DNA from: GWE2-40-63 sp050251815
Lineage (GTDB): Bacteria; Bacteroidota; Bacteroidia; Bacteroidales; SZUA-534
Length of the DNA stretch: 64,000 nt
Direction of reading: 5' to 3'
Assembly: GCA_050251815.1 (NCBI GenBank)
Contig: JBFWMB010000015.1
Location: 1-64,000 of the forward strand
The position numbers and the translations under genes were made by a program. Position 1 is the first letter of the stretch; each line of letters opens with the position of its first letter. Under the pieces are notes generated by a model. That model was not told where the DNA came from, searched no databases, and saw nothing but the letters and a program-made list of their open reading frames with translations. Positions 1 through 8,476 of this stretch are shown in pieces.

Positions 1-42
1 TTTACATCACTTTAAATTATTCCATATCCAATATTGTTGCAT

Positions 43-79
43 AAAAAAAGAGGATGCCTTTTTAGACACCCTCTTTTTT
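43..79 (-). terminator. Rho-independent terminator of pfp
   Basis: An A-rich left arm (43-56) pairs with a T-rich right arm (67-79) through a GAGG/CCTC core with one G-U pair. Read on the minus strand, the hairpin ends in a run of T and lies just beyond the stop codon of pfp. The A/T symmetry means it could also stop transcription entering from the left. Confidence 0.75.
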
Positions 80-102
80 ATATAAACTTATCTACTCAAT
101 TT

Positions 103-1749
103 TTATTCAGCTTTTTCCAGCGCCAGTGTTTTGGTTGGGGCATCACAAACCTGTGCCGGACCAAAATACTGTATGGGACCTGGATAAATGTAGCTTGTGG
201 TATGTGCCCACTCATCACGACGGGCTGCAAAAGTTTTAAAAGGTGCTCCGTCCAGATCGACCAAAGCTTTCTGGATTACAGGTTTCATAGCACCATGACG
301 ACGCTCCATATTCATCATCATAGTAGTTGGAACACCACCGGCCATCCATTCAGCAGCCGGTTTGGTGGTATTTCTTATCGAAGCCATGTATCCGGTTTTT
401 CCTTCTCCAATTAATACAGCAGCGGTAAATCCTAATGAATAGGTATAATCAGCATCAAAATTCGACGGTGCAGCGCAACGACCTTCGTATCCAAAAAAGT
501 GGTTTTGAGCGGCAAAACTACCCACATACCGATCTTTTTTGCGTAGCTTTTTCAAGCGAAATTCCACCATCTCAATCAATAATTTATCGGTTTCGATACG
601 TGAAACCTGAACATTTCCGTGAGGATCGCGATCCATTATCAACTGATCGGCAATATCAGTGGGCAAACTGCCATACACAACAGCCGATTCGGGCGATAAA
701 GCGGTGGCGACAAATTCCCGTTTCTCCAGCTTCGATTCAATCTTAACAAATTCTTCTTCTTTATGAGCCATAATATCATTTAGCTCAGTAATCAGAATTT
801 TCATTTCAGGAATAAACTCAATCAGACCTTCGGGAATTAACACCGATCCAAAGTTTTCTCCATTAGCCGCCCGGTGTGCTATTACATCGGCAATTTGCTT
901 TACAATTTCCTGAAGGGTTTGCTTTTTGGCCTCAACTTCTTCTGAAATTAAAGCAATATTTGGTTGGGTTTGTAACGCACACTCCAGGGCAATATGCGAT
1001 GCAGAACGGCCCATTAGTTTAATAAAGTGCCAGTATTTCTTCGCCGAATTGGCATCGCGCTGAATGTTCCCGATTAATTCGCTGTATACTTTACAGGCGG
1101 TATCAAAACCAAATGAGGTTTCAATCATTTCGTTTTTTAAGTCCCCGTCGATGGTTTTCGGACAGCCAATCACCTGAATTCCCGCGTCAATACTTTTATA
1201 ATATTCGGCCAACACACAAGCATTGGTATTTGAATCGTCGCCGCCAATAATTACCAGAGCATTAATTCCTAATTTCTTGCAGTTTTCAGCACCTTTATCA
1301 AACTGCGATTTTTCTTCGAGTTTGGTACGTCCAGAACCAATAATATCGAACCCACCTGTATTTCTAAAATGATCTACCACTTCTTTGGTCAGTTCAATGT
1401 AATGATTGCCAGTCAATCCCGATGGCCCACCCAAAAAACCGTACAATTTGTTTTGCGCGTTCAGGCTTCTTAATCCATCGAATAAACCGGCAATTACATT
1501 ATGTCCACCCGGAGCTTGTCCACCTGATAAAATTACTCCAACGTTAATTGCCGGGTAGTTCTTTTTTGTCCCGGTTTCAAAAGTTAATAAAGGCATGCCA
1601 TAAGTATGCGGAAACAAAGTGCCTATTTCTTTCTGATCAGCAACTGATTGTGTTTTTGCTCCTTCAACAATTCGAACAGCACCTTTTAACGATTCAGGAA
1701 GTTTGGGTTGATAATCTTCCCGTGCAATTTGTAATGCGCTTTTTATCAT
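103..1749 (-). CDS. pfp: Pyrophosphate--fructose-6-phosphate 1-phosphotransferase (PPi-PFK)
   Basis: Cytosolic glycolytic enzyme that reversibly phosphorylates fructose 6-phosphate with pyrophosphate instead of ATP. The 548 residues match the long PPi-PFK clade. The phosphate-binding loop GVILSGGQAPGG is near residues 71-82. The signature GGDDSNTNA (about 169-177) has Asp where ATP enzymes have Gly, which is the known mark of PPi use. The catalytic PKTIDGD motif is near 197-203. The gene is transcribed alone, with a promoter at 1879-1908, a leader of about 120 nt and a hairpin terminator at 43-79. The ATG at 1747-1749 is the only good start. The assignment to the PPi family is firm; which direction dominates in the cell cannot be read from sequence. 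Confidence 0.95.
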   Translation of the reverse strand: MIKSALQIAREDYQPKLPESLKGAVRIVEGAKTQSVADQKEIGTLFPHTYGMPLLTFETGTKKNYPAINVGVILSGGQAPGGHNVIAGLFDGLRSLNAQNKLYGFLGGPSGLTGNHYIELTKEVVDHFRNTGGFDIIGSGRTKLEEKSQFDKGAENCKKLGINALVIIGGDDSNTNACVLAEYYKSIDAGIQVIGCPKTIDGDLKNEMIETSFGFDTACKVYSELIGNIQRDANSAKKYWHFIKLMGRSASHIALECALQTQPNIALISEEVEAKKQTLQEIVKQIADVIAHRAANGENFGSVLIPEGLIEFIPEMKILITELNDIMAHKEEEFVKIESKLEKREFVATALSPESAVVYGSLPTDIADQLIMDRDPHGNVQVSRIETDKLLIEMVEFRLKKLRKKDRYVGSFAAQNHFFGYEGRCAAPSNFDADYTYSLGFTAAVLIGEGKTGYMASIRNTTKPAAEWMAGGVPTTMMMNMERRHGAMKPVIQKALVDLDGAPFKTFAARRDEWAHTTSYIYPGPIQYFGPAQVCDAPTKTLALEKAE

Positions 1750-1834
1750 CTGTATAACTATTTATATTTTTAAATTCGTTAAATTCATCTTTTATGATTC
1801 TTACCGCCTATCAGTAATTTCTGCTCAATGCAAT

Positions 1835-1883
1835 AAAACATGTTTTATAATATTGTTTTAAAACGATGTTTTGCGGCGCAAAA
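1835..1883. promoter_or_regulatory. Cluster of three palindromes at the pfp promoter
   Basis: Three perfect dyads lie within 50 bp: AAAACATGTTTT (1835-1846), GTTTTAAAAC (1855-1864) and TTTTGCGGCGCAAAA (1869-1883, odd centre). A related direct repeat, AAAAC(G)ATGTTTT, recurs at 1835 and 1860. The last dyad overlaps the predicted pfp -7 box and the others fall in the first transcribed bases. This suggests an operator, but the regulator is unknown. Confidence 0.45.
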
Positions 1884-1908
1884 ATAATACTATTCCCCGG
1901 TTAAACAA
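1879..1908 (-). promoter_or_regulatory. Bacteroidota-type promoter of pfp
   Basis: On the minus strand the -7 box is TATTTTTG (1879-1886), matching TAnnTTTG. A -33 TTG (complement of 1906-1908) stands exactly 19 bases upstream. The predicted transcription start is near 1872. Confidence 0.5.
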
Positions 1909-2101
1909 TGCTGGTATTTTTAAAATATTTATGATACTGCTCATATTTTGTTCTTTTTTGTAATCAAACCATCAACGTGAATTACAAAATGACGCAAACA
2001 ACAGGCAGTATGTTGGACTGCTTAAACATTAGATGAAAAAATTTGTGGGCTACTAAAGGTTTATTTTGTAAATTTCGCGTTCTAAAATAAAAAGTAACCT
2101 T
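1909..2101. other. Intergenic region between pfp and the 5'-nucleotidase gene
   Basis: This is AT-rich divergent space that must hold the rightward promoter of the 5'-nucleotidase gene. Near-matches to a -7 box occur around 2061-2076, but none has a well-spaced -33 partner. I see no RNA gene or repeat here. Confidence 0.4.
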
Positions 2102-3862
2102 ATGAAATTAAATCATACATTTTCATGTGCATTGGCGTTATTCCTGTTTATAACATCTTGTTCTCAAAAACCTGCTGAAGTTACCATCGACCTCATTCAA
2201 AGCACTGATATTCATGGCACTTTATTTCCGTACGACTTTATTGAACAAAAAGAACTAACCAACTCGCTGGCAAGTATATACACTTATGTAAAAACCATTC
2301 GCAGCAACAATCCCGAAGGAGTTGTGCTGCTCGATAATGGTGATTACCTTCAGGGACAACCCACAGTTTATTATTACAATTTTGAAGATACGATTTCGAG
2401 CCATCTGGGAGCTGATATATTCAATTTTATGCAATACGATGCGGCCGTTGTCGGAAATCACGACATTGAAACCGGGCATTCGGTTTATGACCGCTTTCGG
2501 AATGAAATAAAAACACCCTATCTGGCTGCAAATGCTATAAACACGCAAACTGGTGAACCGTATTTTGATGCCTACACCATTATTGAGCGTCAGGGAATAA
2601 AGATTGCCGTTCTGGGGATGATTACACCAGGGATTCCCAACTGGTTACCAGAATCGCTTTGGAGCGGTATTGAGTTTACCGACATGATTGAAACCGCAAA
2701 AAAATGGATACCCCTTATTCAGGAAAACGAAAACCCCGATTTAATTATCGGTTTGTTCCATGCCGGAGTTGACCACACATACAATAACGCAGACGGAAAC
2801 ACCTATTTAAATGAAAATGCCACACGTTTGGTGGCTGAACAGGTTCCCGGCTTCGATATGGTAATGGCCGGACACGACCATAAGAAATACAACGAGAAAA
2901 TTGTAAATGTAAACGGCGATACCGTTATTCTGATCGATCCCAGGAGCCATGCCAGAGCAGTTGCTTCGGTTAAAGTTCATTTTACTTACGATAAAAAAGA
3001 AAAAAAATACCACAAAACCATCCAACCTGAAATTGTTGATGTGGAAAAGTACACACCCGATTCACTTTTTATGGCCCAGTTTGCTGATCCTTTTCAAAAA
3101 ATTAAAACTTACGTATCGCGTCAAATTGGAACCTTTTCGCATTCCATCGATTCAAAGGATGCTTACTTTGGCAACAGTGCTTTTATCGATCTTATTCACC
3201 AGGTTCAAATGGACGTTTCACTGGCCGATATTTCATTCACCTCGCCCCTATCGTTCCGCACCCAAATAAACCAGGGTCCGGTTTATGTAAGCGATTTGTT
3301 TAAATTATACAAATACGAGAACCTGCTTTACACGATGCAACTTAGCGGCGACGAAATTGATTCGTATTTGGAGTTTTCATACGGCCTTTGGTTTAATAAA
3401 ATGAAAAATAAAAACGACCATCTGCTAAAAATGGAAAAGAACGAAGAGGGTTTCTACCACCTGAGCAATCAGTATTACAACTTTTCGTCAGCTTCAGGAA
3501 TTGATTACCTGGTTGATGTAAGCAAACCGGAAGGCCAACGGGTAAAGATTCTCGGATTTACCGATGGCAGCCCGTTTTCTTCCGATTCAACCTATAGTGT
3601 TGCTGTTAATTCGTATCGCGGAAATGGTGGTGGCGGGCATCTAACTGAAGGAGCCGGAATTTCAGCAAATGAACTACGAAACCGGCTGGTTAGTTCCACC
3701 CCTTACGATTTGCGTTATTACCTGATGAAGTGGATTGAAAAAGAACAAACCATTGATGCAGTTAAGGCCAGCAACTGGAGAATAATTCCTGAAGATTATT
3801 TTGAAACCGGGAAGCGTAAAGATCTTATATTGCTTTTCGATGAACATTCGACGACCAAATAG
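2102..3862 (+). CDS. 5'-nucleotidase / metallophosphoesterase lipoprotein (UshA-like)
   Basis: Exported hydrolase predicted to dephosphorylate nucleotides or related phosphate esters for salvage. The N-terminus is a lipoprotein signal with lipobox ITSC (Cys20). The calcineurin-type two-metal core follows: STDIHG (about 34-39), DNGDYLQGQ (about 78-86), GNHDIETG (about 119-126), a FHAGVDH block and AGHDHK. The second half matches the 5'-nucleotidase C-terminal domain, with the substrate-loop-like RGNGGGGHL near 505-515. The length of 586 residues is usual for the family. The MutS-like gene starts 20 bp downstream and is probably co-transcribed. The exact substrate (nucleotide, UDP-sugar or 2',3'-cyclic nucleotide) cannot be decided. 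Confidence 0.88.
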   Translation: MKLNHTFSCALALFLFITSCSQKPAEVTIDLIQSTDIHGTLFPYDFIEQKELTNSLASIYTYVKTIRSNNPEGVVLLDNGDYLQGQPTVYYYNFEDTISSHLGADIFNFMQYDAAVVGNHDIETGHSVYDRFRNEIKTPYLAANAINTQTGEPYFDAYTIIERQGIKIAVLGMITPGIPNWLPESLWSGIEFTDMIETAKKWIPLIQENENPDLIIGLFHAGVDHTYNNADGNTYLNENATRLVAEQVPGFDMVMAGHDHKKYNEKIVNVNGDTVILIDPRSHARAVASVKVHFTYDKKEKKYHKTIQPEIVDVEKYTPDSLFMAQFADPFQKIKTYVSRQIGTFSHSIDSKDAYFGNSAFIDLIHQVQMDVSLADISFTSPLSFRTQINQGPVYVSDLFKLYKYENLLYTMQLSGDEIDSYLEFSYGLWFNKMKNKNDHLLKMEKNEEGFYHLSNQYYNFSSASGIDYLVDVSKPEGQRVKILGFTDGSPFSSDSTYSVAVNSYRGNGGGGHLTEGAGISANELRNRLVSSTPYDLRYYLMKWIEKEQTIDAVKASNWRIIPEDYFETGKRKDLILLFDEHSTTK

Positions 3863-3882
3863 TAACATCAAGAATTAATTGC

Positions 3883-5667
3883 ATGTCGGTTTACAAAACG
3901 CGTCTCGATAATTTTCAGCAGGAATTAAAAAAAGTAAAACAAAAACACGGTACCGTGTCGCTGCTGCGCTTAACTGCGTTTCTATTACTGGTATTCTCGT
4001 GGTTTTACCTCATCACCATTCATTTCACGCTTGGAATTGTAGCGGGTTCAACCTTGATAATTCTGTTCTTTGTGCTTTTAAAATGGCACAAACGAATTGA
4101 AGATCAGCGTGATTTTCTAAAGCAACTTTGCGACATTAACCAACAGGAATTGCAGTGTTCGCAAGGTAATTATCAGTCGTTTCCTGCCGGGGATGCATTT
4201 GTTGATCACAGCCACCCCTATTCATACGACATGGATTTGTTTGGTCCCGGTTCGCTTTTTCAATACCTGAACCGAACCATAAGTATTGGAGGAGAAAAAA
4301 AGCTGGCGCGCTGGTTAAGCCAAACTCCATTGCCCGAAGCAAGCATCACAAAACATCAACAAGCGATACAGGAATTAGCACCACAAATCGACTTGCGACA
4401 AAATTTTCACGCTCACGGCTCTTTGGTAAAACCCGATGACAAAGAAGACCAACTTATAAAAAACTGGTTACACTTGCCGTCGTTTTTTGCTTATAAGAAT
4501 TGGGCAGCAGTCTATCTTTGGCTGGTTCCTGCATTTAATTTAACCATTATCGGACTAGCTATTGGTGGTACAATACCCGGAACATCAATTTTATACCTGA
4601 TTCTGGCAAACCTGGCACTGGTTGGAAGCAAAATTAAGCGCTTTAACAAGGCATATTTTTATTTAAATAAAAGCCACAACAGCTTAAAAAAGATGCAGCA
4701 ATTGTTGTGCATAAGTGAGTCGGTTCCTGCTGAAGCCCCGCTATTAAAAGAATTAAGATCCAATCTTTTTCATCAGGGAATTCCGGCTAGCAAACAAATT
4801 AAGCAATTAACCAAATTACTGGATGCCCTTGACAACAGGAATAATTTAATTGTGGGGCTCATACTAAACTCATTACTTTTATGGGACTGGAACTTATTGT
4901 TCCGTATTGAACGCTGGCAAAAAAACCACCGGCCCGATTACGAAAAATGGCAGGAAACCCTGGCCTATTTTGATGCCTTGTGCAGTTTGGCTGGTTTTGC
5001 ATTCAACCACCCCGATTACACCTATGCCGAATTATCACCTGCTGAATTTGAGTTTGAAGCCCAACAAATCGGACATCCACTTTTGCCGGCACAGGTACGC
5101 ATTTGCAACGATTTCTCACTCAATCAAAATCCCCGATATGCAATAATCACCGGAGCAAATATGGCCGGAAAAAGCACCTTTTTGCGAACCATTGCCACCA
5201 ACCTGGTATTAGCCGGATGCGGAGCTCCGGTTTGTGCCAAACACCTGCGTTTTACTCCACTCCCCATGCATTCGAGTATGCGGGCTGAAGATTCGCTGAT
5301 GAAAAATGAATCGTACTTTTTTGCAGAATTGAAGCGGCTGCAACGCATCACTCAGGAATTGGACAAAGGAGAAAAACTCTTTATTATTCTCGATGAAATT
5401 TTGCGTGGAACCAACTCGGAAGACAAACGGAAAGGTTCTATTGGTTTTGTAAAAAAAATTACAACAAAACAAGCTTATGGATTGGTTGCCACACACGATC
5501 TGGAATTGGCACGCCTTGCCGAACAGCAACCGGGTACTTTTAAAGCACTATGTTTTGAAGTAGCCATAAAAAACAACGAACTGCAATTCGACTATAAATT
5601 GCAGCCCGGTGTAACTAAAAACATGAATGCATCTTTTTTAATGAAGCAAATGGGAATAATTGATTAA
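3883..5667 (+). CDS. Membrane-anchored MutS-like ATPase
   Basis: This 594-residue protein has the MutS ATPase module at its C-terminus: Walker A GANMAGKST near 424-432, Walker B with the signature LDEILRGTNSEDK near 502-514, and the H-loop ATHDLEL near 535. The N-terminal mismatch-recognition domain of true MutS is missing. In its place are two hydrophobic helices (about 27-66) and another pair near 205-245, so it is probably tethered to the inner membrane. Related short MutS-like proteins are common in Bacteroidota and their role is unknown; it should not be called mismatch repair MutS. Its last 70 coding bases recur as a decayed copy at 8378-8447. Confidence 0.85.
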   Translation: MSVYKTRLDNFQQELKKVKQKHGTVSLLRLTAFLLLVFSWFYLITIHFTLGIVAGSTLIILFFVLLKWHKRIEDQRDFLKQLCDINQQELQCSQGNYQSFPAGDAFVDHSHPYSYDMDLFGPGSLFQYLNRTISIGGEKKLARWLSQTPLPEASITKHQQAIQELAPQIDLRQNFHAHGSLVKPDDKEDQLIKNWLHLPSFFAYKNWAAVYLWLVPAFNLTIIGLAIGGTIPGTSILYLILANLALVGSKIKRFNKAYFYLNKSHNSLKKMQQLLCISESVPAEAPLLKELRSNLFHQGIPASKQIKQLTKLLDALDNRNNLIVGLILNSLLLWDWNLLFRIERWQKNHRPDYEKWQETLAYFDALCSLAGFAFNHPDYTYAELSPAEFEFEAQQIGHPLLPAQVRICNDFSLNQNPRYAIITGANMAGKSTFLRTIATNLVLAGCGAPVCAKHLRFTPLPMHSSMRAEDSLMKNESYFFAELKRLQRITQELDKGEKLFIILDEILRGTNSEDKRKGSIGFVKKITTKQAYGLVATHDLELARLAEQQPGTFKALCFEVAIKNNELQFDYKLQPGVTKNMNASFLMKQMGIID

Positions 5668-5718
5668 CAAGGCTTAACTCAACTACCTTATTAAGAAAAC
5701 CACACTTTTTGCAGCCGG

Positions 5719-7782
5719 CTACAAATCTTCATCCTTATTAATTTGCATAATACGCATGGGAAATTTGCTGCGTACCTCTTTTTGCATAACTGCCGACAAA
5801 TTGTTGTAGCTAACCTGGTATTTCTCCATTGAATACTCGTTTCTGAGTTTATAAATTACTTCGAAAGCCATATTAATAAACCTGAGGTAATCGCCATAGC
5901 GGGTAGCATTCTCCCACGAATAAACGGCAATATAATCACCGTTTTGTTTCTTAATAAATTGCTCAAAATTAAGAGCTACCTGATTGGGATCGTCAGACGC
6001 TGTATATTCAAAAATCCGACGAACCTCTTTCTCTTTATCAAGCAAAACGGCACCATCTTTATCCAATGGGGGCAACATTTGAGGTAAGGCAGCAGCATGA
6101 TATTGCAACAGGCTGATGTCTTTAGCAGGAAGTGAGCGATAAGCAATTTTGTAAAGCCCTAATTTTCGTAGCACCTGGTACAAATCGTAAACAGGCTTCA
6201 TCGGGCTACTTACATCAACATAAAGGGCTGCAGTTACATAAGGTCGGTTTAAAACATTAAACTTACCAATCCTTTCAAAAAGTACCGTTTTCAGATTGGA
6301 CAGATTACATGAAACTCCATCAACCTGGTATTGCAAGCCATCAATAAAAATGTTGTAAATAAGCTCCGGCCTTTCCAAAATCTGCAATTCGGATGCCACC
6401 GGAAGATTCAGAGTTTTAAAATCGCTCGGAAGAAAGGCGTCCGACGAGTTTTTGTAAGGTGTTTTATGGTATTCACTAACTGAATTATCGCTCCACCATA
6501 TTTTTAGCTTATCCTGAGTAAACTCAAAGGGGATTTTTTCATCGCGCCTACCGTAATTCTTTAACAACAGAGCATTTCCCTTAATTTCAACAACAAGGTC
6601 GATAACATTACTGCTGTTTGAACGTTCCAAAATTGATAAGTTGTTGCCGTTGAATAGCAACAAATTTCCATATGCAATGGTACTTGCATTTTGCCAAAGT
6701 CCATCAAGTTTTGATGTTTTATCGGCAGAAAAATTGGAAAAACTTACAACCGGACTCTGAATGGTTGTGTGTGCGAATAAAAAGAAGACAGCAACCGCTG
6801 CAGGAATTATGAGCAGGGCCTTTAGCTTTGCTGCCAACCCTGATTTTGATTTTGTCATCATTGTAATTCGTTTTTTAATGGAAATTAAATTGAAATTGTT
6901 TACCAACGCTACTGAGCGTATGCTGATTAATTGCTTCAATAGTAACGATTGATAATCAAATAATTCGAACCCCTGTTTAACCACATTCTCATCGGCAATG
7001 TATTCGTGTGTGGTTTTTATTGCCGTTTGAAGTCGCCAAACCAAAGGATTAAACCAATGAAAAACGCTTATCGCATGAGCCAATAACAAATCGCAGGAAT
7101 GCAATTGTTTCACATGTATTTGCTCATGGGCAAGAATTTGTTTGAACTCAGAAAACCCGGGTGTTTCCTTATTAATAAAAATGTTTCGAAAAAAAGAGAA
7201 CGGAGGAATATCCTGATCAACTAAAACCAGCCGGTAATCCTTTTGCAGCTGAACCGGATTTTTTCGGGCCGCTTTAAATAGCCAGAAAAAAAGTATTCCA
7301 AGCCGGAATAAAAAAAACAAAACACCTGCTGCATAAACCCAAATTACCATAGATAGCGGATTTATACCAGCAGTACTAGATTCTTCAGCATATTCGTGGC
7401 GAGAAAGTAAATTGTCAACTGCCCGATTTCCTGCGTTAGAAGTTAAGCCAGAATTTTCAACGTTAAAACTACCCTCGAAAACAGCCGCTTGATAAGGCCT
7501 GTATTTATTATTGTATATATCGTATTCTGACGACATCAGGAAATCGGTATAGTAACTCCTTATTTTTCCAATGCCTCCAAAAGTTTCCTCCATGTAGTCC
7601 GAATCATCGAAAAAGAAGGTGACATGGACCAAAGGTACCAACAACGCAAACAAAATACTTGACAAAAGGTATATCCTGATAAAAGTAAAATAGGTTTCGT
7701 TTTTCAGAATAACCAGATAAATCAGGTATAACAGCGAAAGACACAAACCCGATTCCAATAAATATAAAACAAAGGCTGACAT
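5719..7782 (-). CDS. BlaR1/MecR1-type M56 family membrane metallopeptidase sensor
   Basis: Membrane sensor-protease of the BlaR1 family, which in studied cases cleaves or relieves its partner repressor BlaI after sensing an envelope signal. Hydrophobic helices lie near 1-26, 34-56, 143-170 and 327-345. The M56 zinc motif HEQIH is at 219-223, with a downstream EYIADE segment (260-265) that fits the third ligand region. The remaining 340 residues after the last helix are periplasmic and do not look like the penicillin-binding domain of staphylococcal BlaR1, so the signal is unknown. The blaI-like gene lies 25 bp upstream in the same operon. No beta-lactamase gene is nearby. Confidence 0.85.
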   Translation of the reverse strand: MSAFVLYLLESGLCLSLLYLIYLVILKNETYFTFIRIYLLSSILFALLVPLVHVTFFFDDSDYMEETFGGIGKIRSYYTDFLMSSEYDIYNNKYRPYQAAVFEGSFNVENSGLTSNAGNRAVDNLLSRHEYAEESSTAGINPLSMVIWVYAAGVLFFLFRLGILFFWLFKAARKNPVQLQKDYRLVLVDQDIPPFSFFRNIFINKETPGFSEFKQILAHEQIHVKQLHSCDLLLAHAISVFHWFNPLVWRLQTAIKTTHEYIADENVVKQGFELFDYQSLLLKQLISIRSVALVNNFNLISIKKRITMMTKSKSGLAAKLKALLIIPAAVAVFFLFAHTTIQSPVVSFSNFSADKTSKLDGLWQNASTIAYGNLLLFNGNNLSILERSNSSNVIDLVVEIKGNALLLKNYGRRDEKIPFEFTQDKLKIWWSDNSVSEYHKTPYKNSSDAFLPSDFKTLNLPVASELQILERPELIYNIFIDGLQYQVDGVSCNLSNLKTVLFERIGKFNVLNRPYVTAALYVDVSSPMKPVYDLYQVLRKLGLYKIAYRSLPAKDISLLQYHAAALPQMLPPLDKDGAVLLDKEKEVRRIFEYTASDDPNQVALNFEQFIKKQNGDYIAVYSWENATRYGDYLRFINMAFEVIYKLRNEYSMEKYQVSYNNLSAVMQKEVRSKFPMRIMQINKDEDL

Positions 7783-7807
7783 GTTTTAATTTCTGGTTTA
7801 CATTTAA

Positions 7808-8185
7808 TCAACGGTCTTTTTTCTTCTTAATTTCTTCGAGCATTCGCAATACCTCATCTACTTCATCAACATTGAGGTTTTTGTTTTCGGAGAAGAAGTT
7901 TACCACCTTTTTTAACGAATTGTTAAAATAGTCTTCAACCAACCTACCCATCTGACCCTGGCTGTATTGTTCTCTGGTAATTAACGGGTAGTACTGGTAG
8001 GTATTCCCATATTTCTTAAAAGATACAATTTTCTTTTTTACAAGCACCCTAACTATAGTCGAAACCGTATTATAGGGAGGTTTTGGGTCAGGAAATTCAT
8101 CCTGAATGTCCTTAATAAACCCTCTTTTAATGCTCCACAAAATTTGCATTATTCGTTCCTCGGCTTTAGTTAAAGTAATCATCAC
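7808..8185 (-). CDS. BlaI/MecI family transcriptional repressor
   Basis: DNA-binding repressor of 125 residues with the family's N-terminal winged helix (LTKAEERIMQILW near 4-16, then PPYNTVSTIVRVLVKK near 36-51) and a C-terminal dimerisation helix. It is the first gene of a two-gene operon with the M56 sensor. It probably represses its own promoter through the phased palindromes at 8218-8266, which lie directly upstream. Two ATG codons stand together (8185 and 8182); the first is used here. Confidence 0.9.
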   Translation of the reverse strand: MMITLTKAEERIMQILWSIKRGFIKDIQDEFPDPKPPYNTVSTIVRVLVKKKIVSFKKYGNTYQYYPLITREQYSQGQMGRLVEDYFNNSLKKVVNFFSENKNLNVDEVDEVLRMLEEIKKKKDR

Positions 8186-8217
8186 TATTGAATTTAATTA
8201 ATCAGCAATACAAACAT

Positions 8218-8266
8218 ACAACTTAATTTTAAGTTACACAACTTATTTTTAAGTTTTATAACTTAC
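8218..8266 (-). promoter_or_regulatory. Phased tandem operator upstream of the blaI-like gene
   Basis: Two 18-bp copies of ACAACTTAnTTTTAAGTT occur at 8218-8235 and 8238-8255 with one mismatch. Each contains the inverted arms ACTTA/TTAAGT. A half-site ATAACTTAC begins at 8258. The three starts are exactly 20 bp apart, about two helical turns. Position and symmetry make this the likely BlaI binding array and autoregulatory site. Confidence 0.6.
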
Positions 8267-8329
8267 AAATACATTTTAATTTAAGTAATCTGCTATTTCA
8301 GGCCATTCCGGACGAAAAAATCTTTTATT

Positions 8330-8476
8330 GACAATCAATTATTTTTTCAGAAGGCCCCTTGATTAAAAAAAAACGGGCTACAATTCGATTATAAATTGCA
8401 ACCCGGCCTTATTAAAAATAAGAATGCTACTATTTTAATGATGCTTATTAAAATACATTTTAAACATGGGAACTAA
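8330..8476 (+). pseudogene. Remnant of a second MutS-like gene (3' end only)
   Basis: From 8378 the forward frame reads LQFDYKLQPGLIKNKNATIL, almost the same as the C-terminus of the intact MutS-like protein (LQFDYKLQPGVTKNMNASFL). At the DNA level 8378-8447 and 5581-5650 share 55 of 70 bases without gaps (hand count). Weaker similarity continues upstream to about 8330 and is broken by an in-frame TGA at 8360-8362. The reading ends in TAA at 8474-8476 with a C-terminus that has drifted. No ATPase motifs remain. It is either the relic of a tandem duplicate or the far end of a gene split by arrival of the BlaR/BlaI module. Confidence 0.7.

Noticed and set aside
103..1749. ATP-dependent 6-phosphofructokinase
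   Set aside because: The GGDDS signature with Asp in the second position marks PPi-dependent enzymes, and the chain is far longer than bacterial ATP-PFK.
3883..5667. Mismatch repair MutS
   Set aside because: The mismatch-recognition domain is missing and membrane helices take its place; only the ATPase module is shared.
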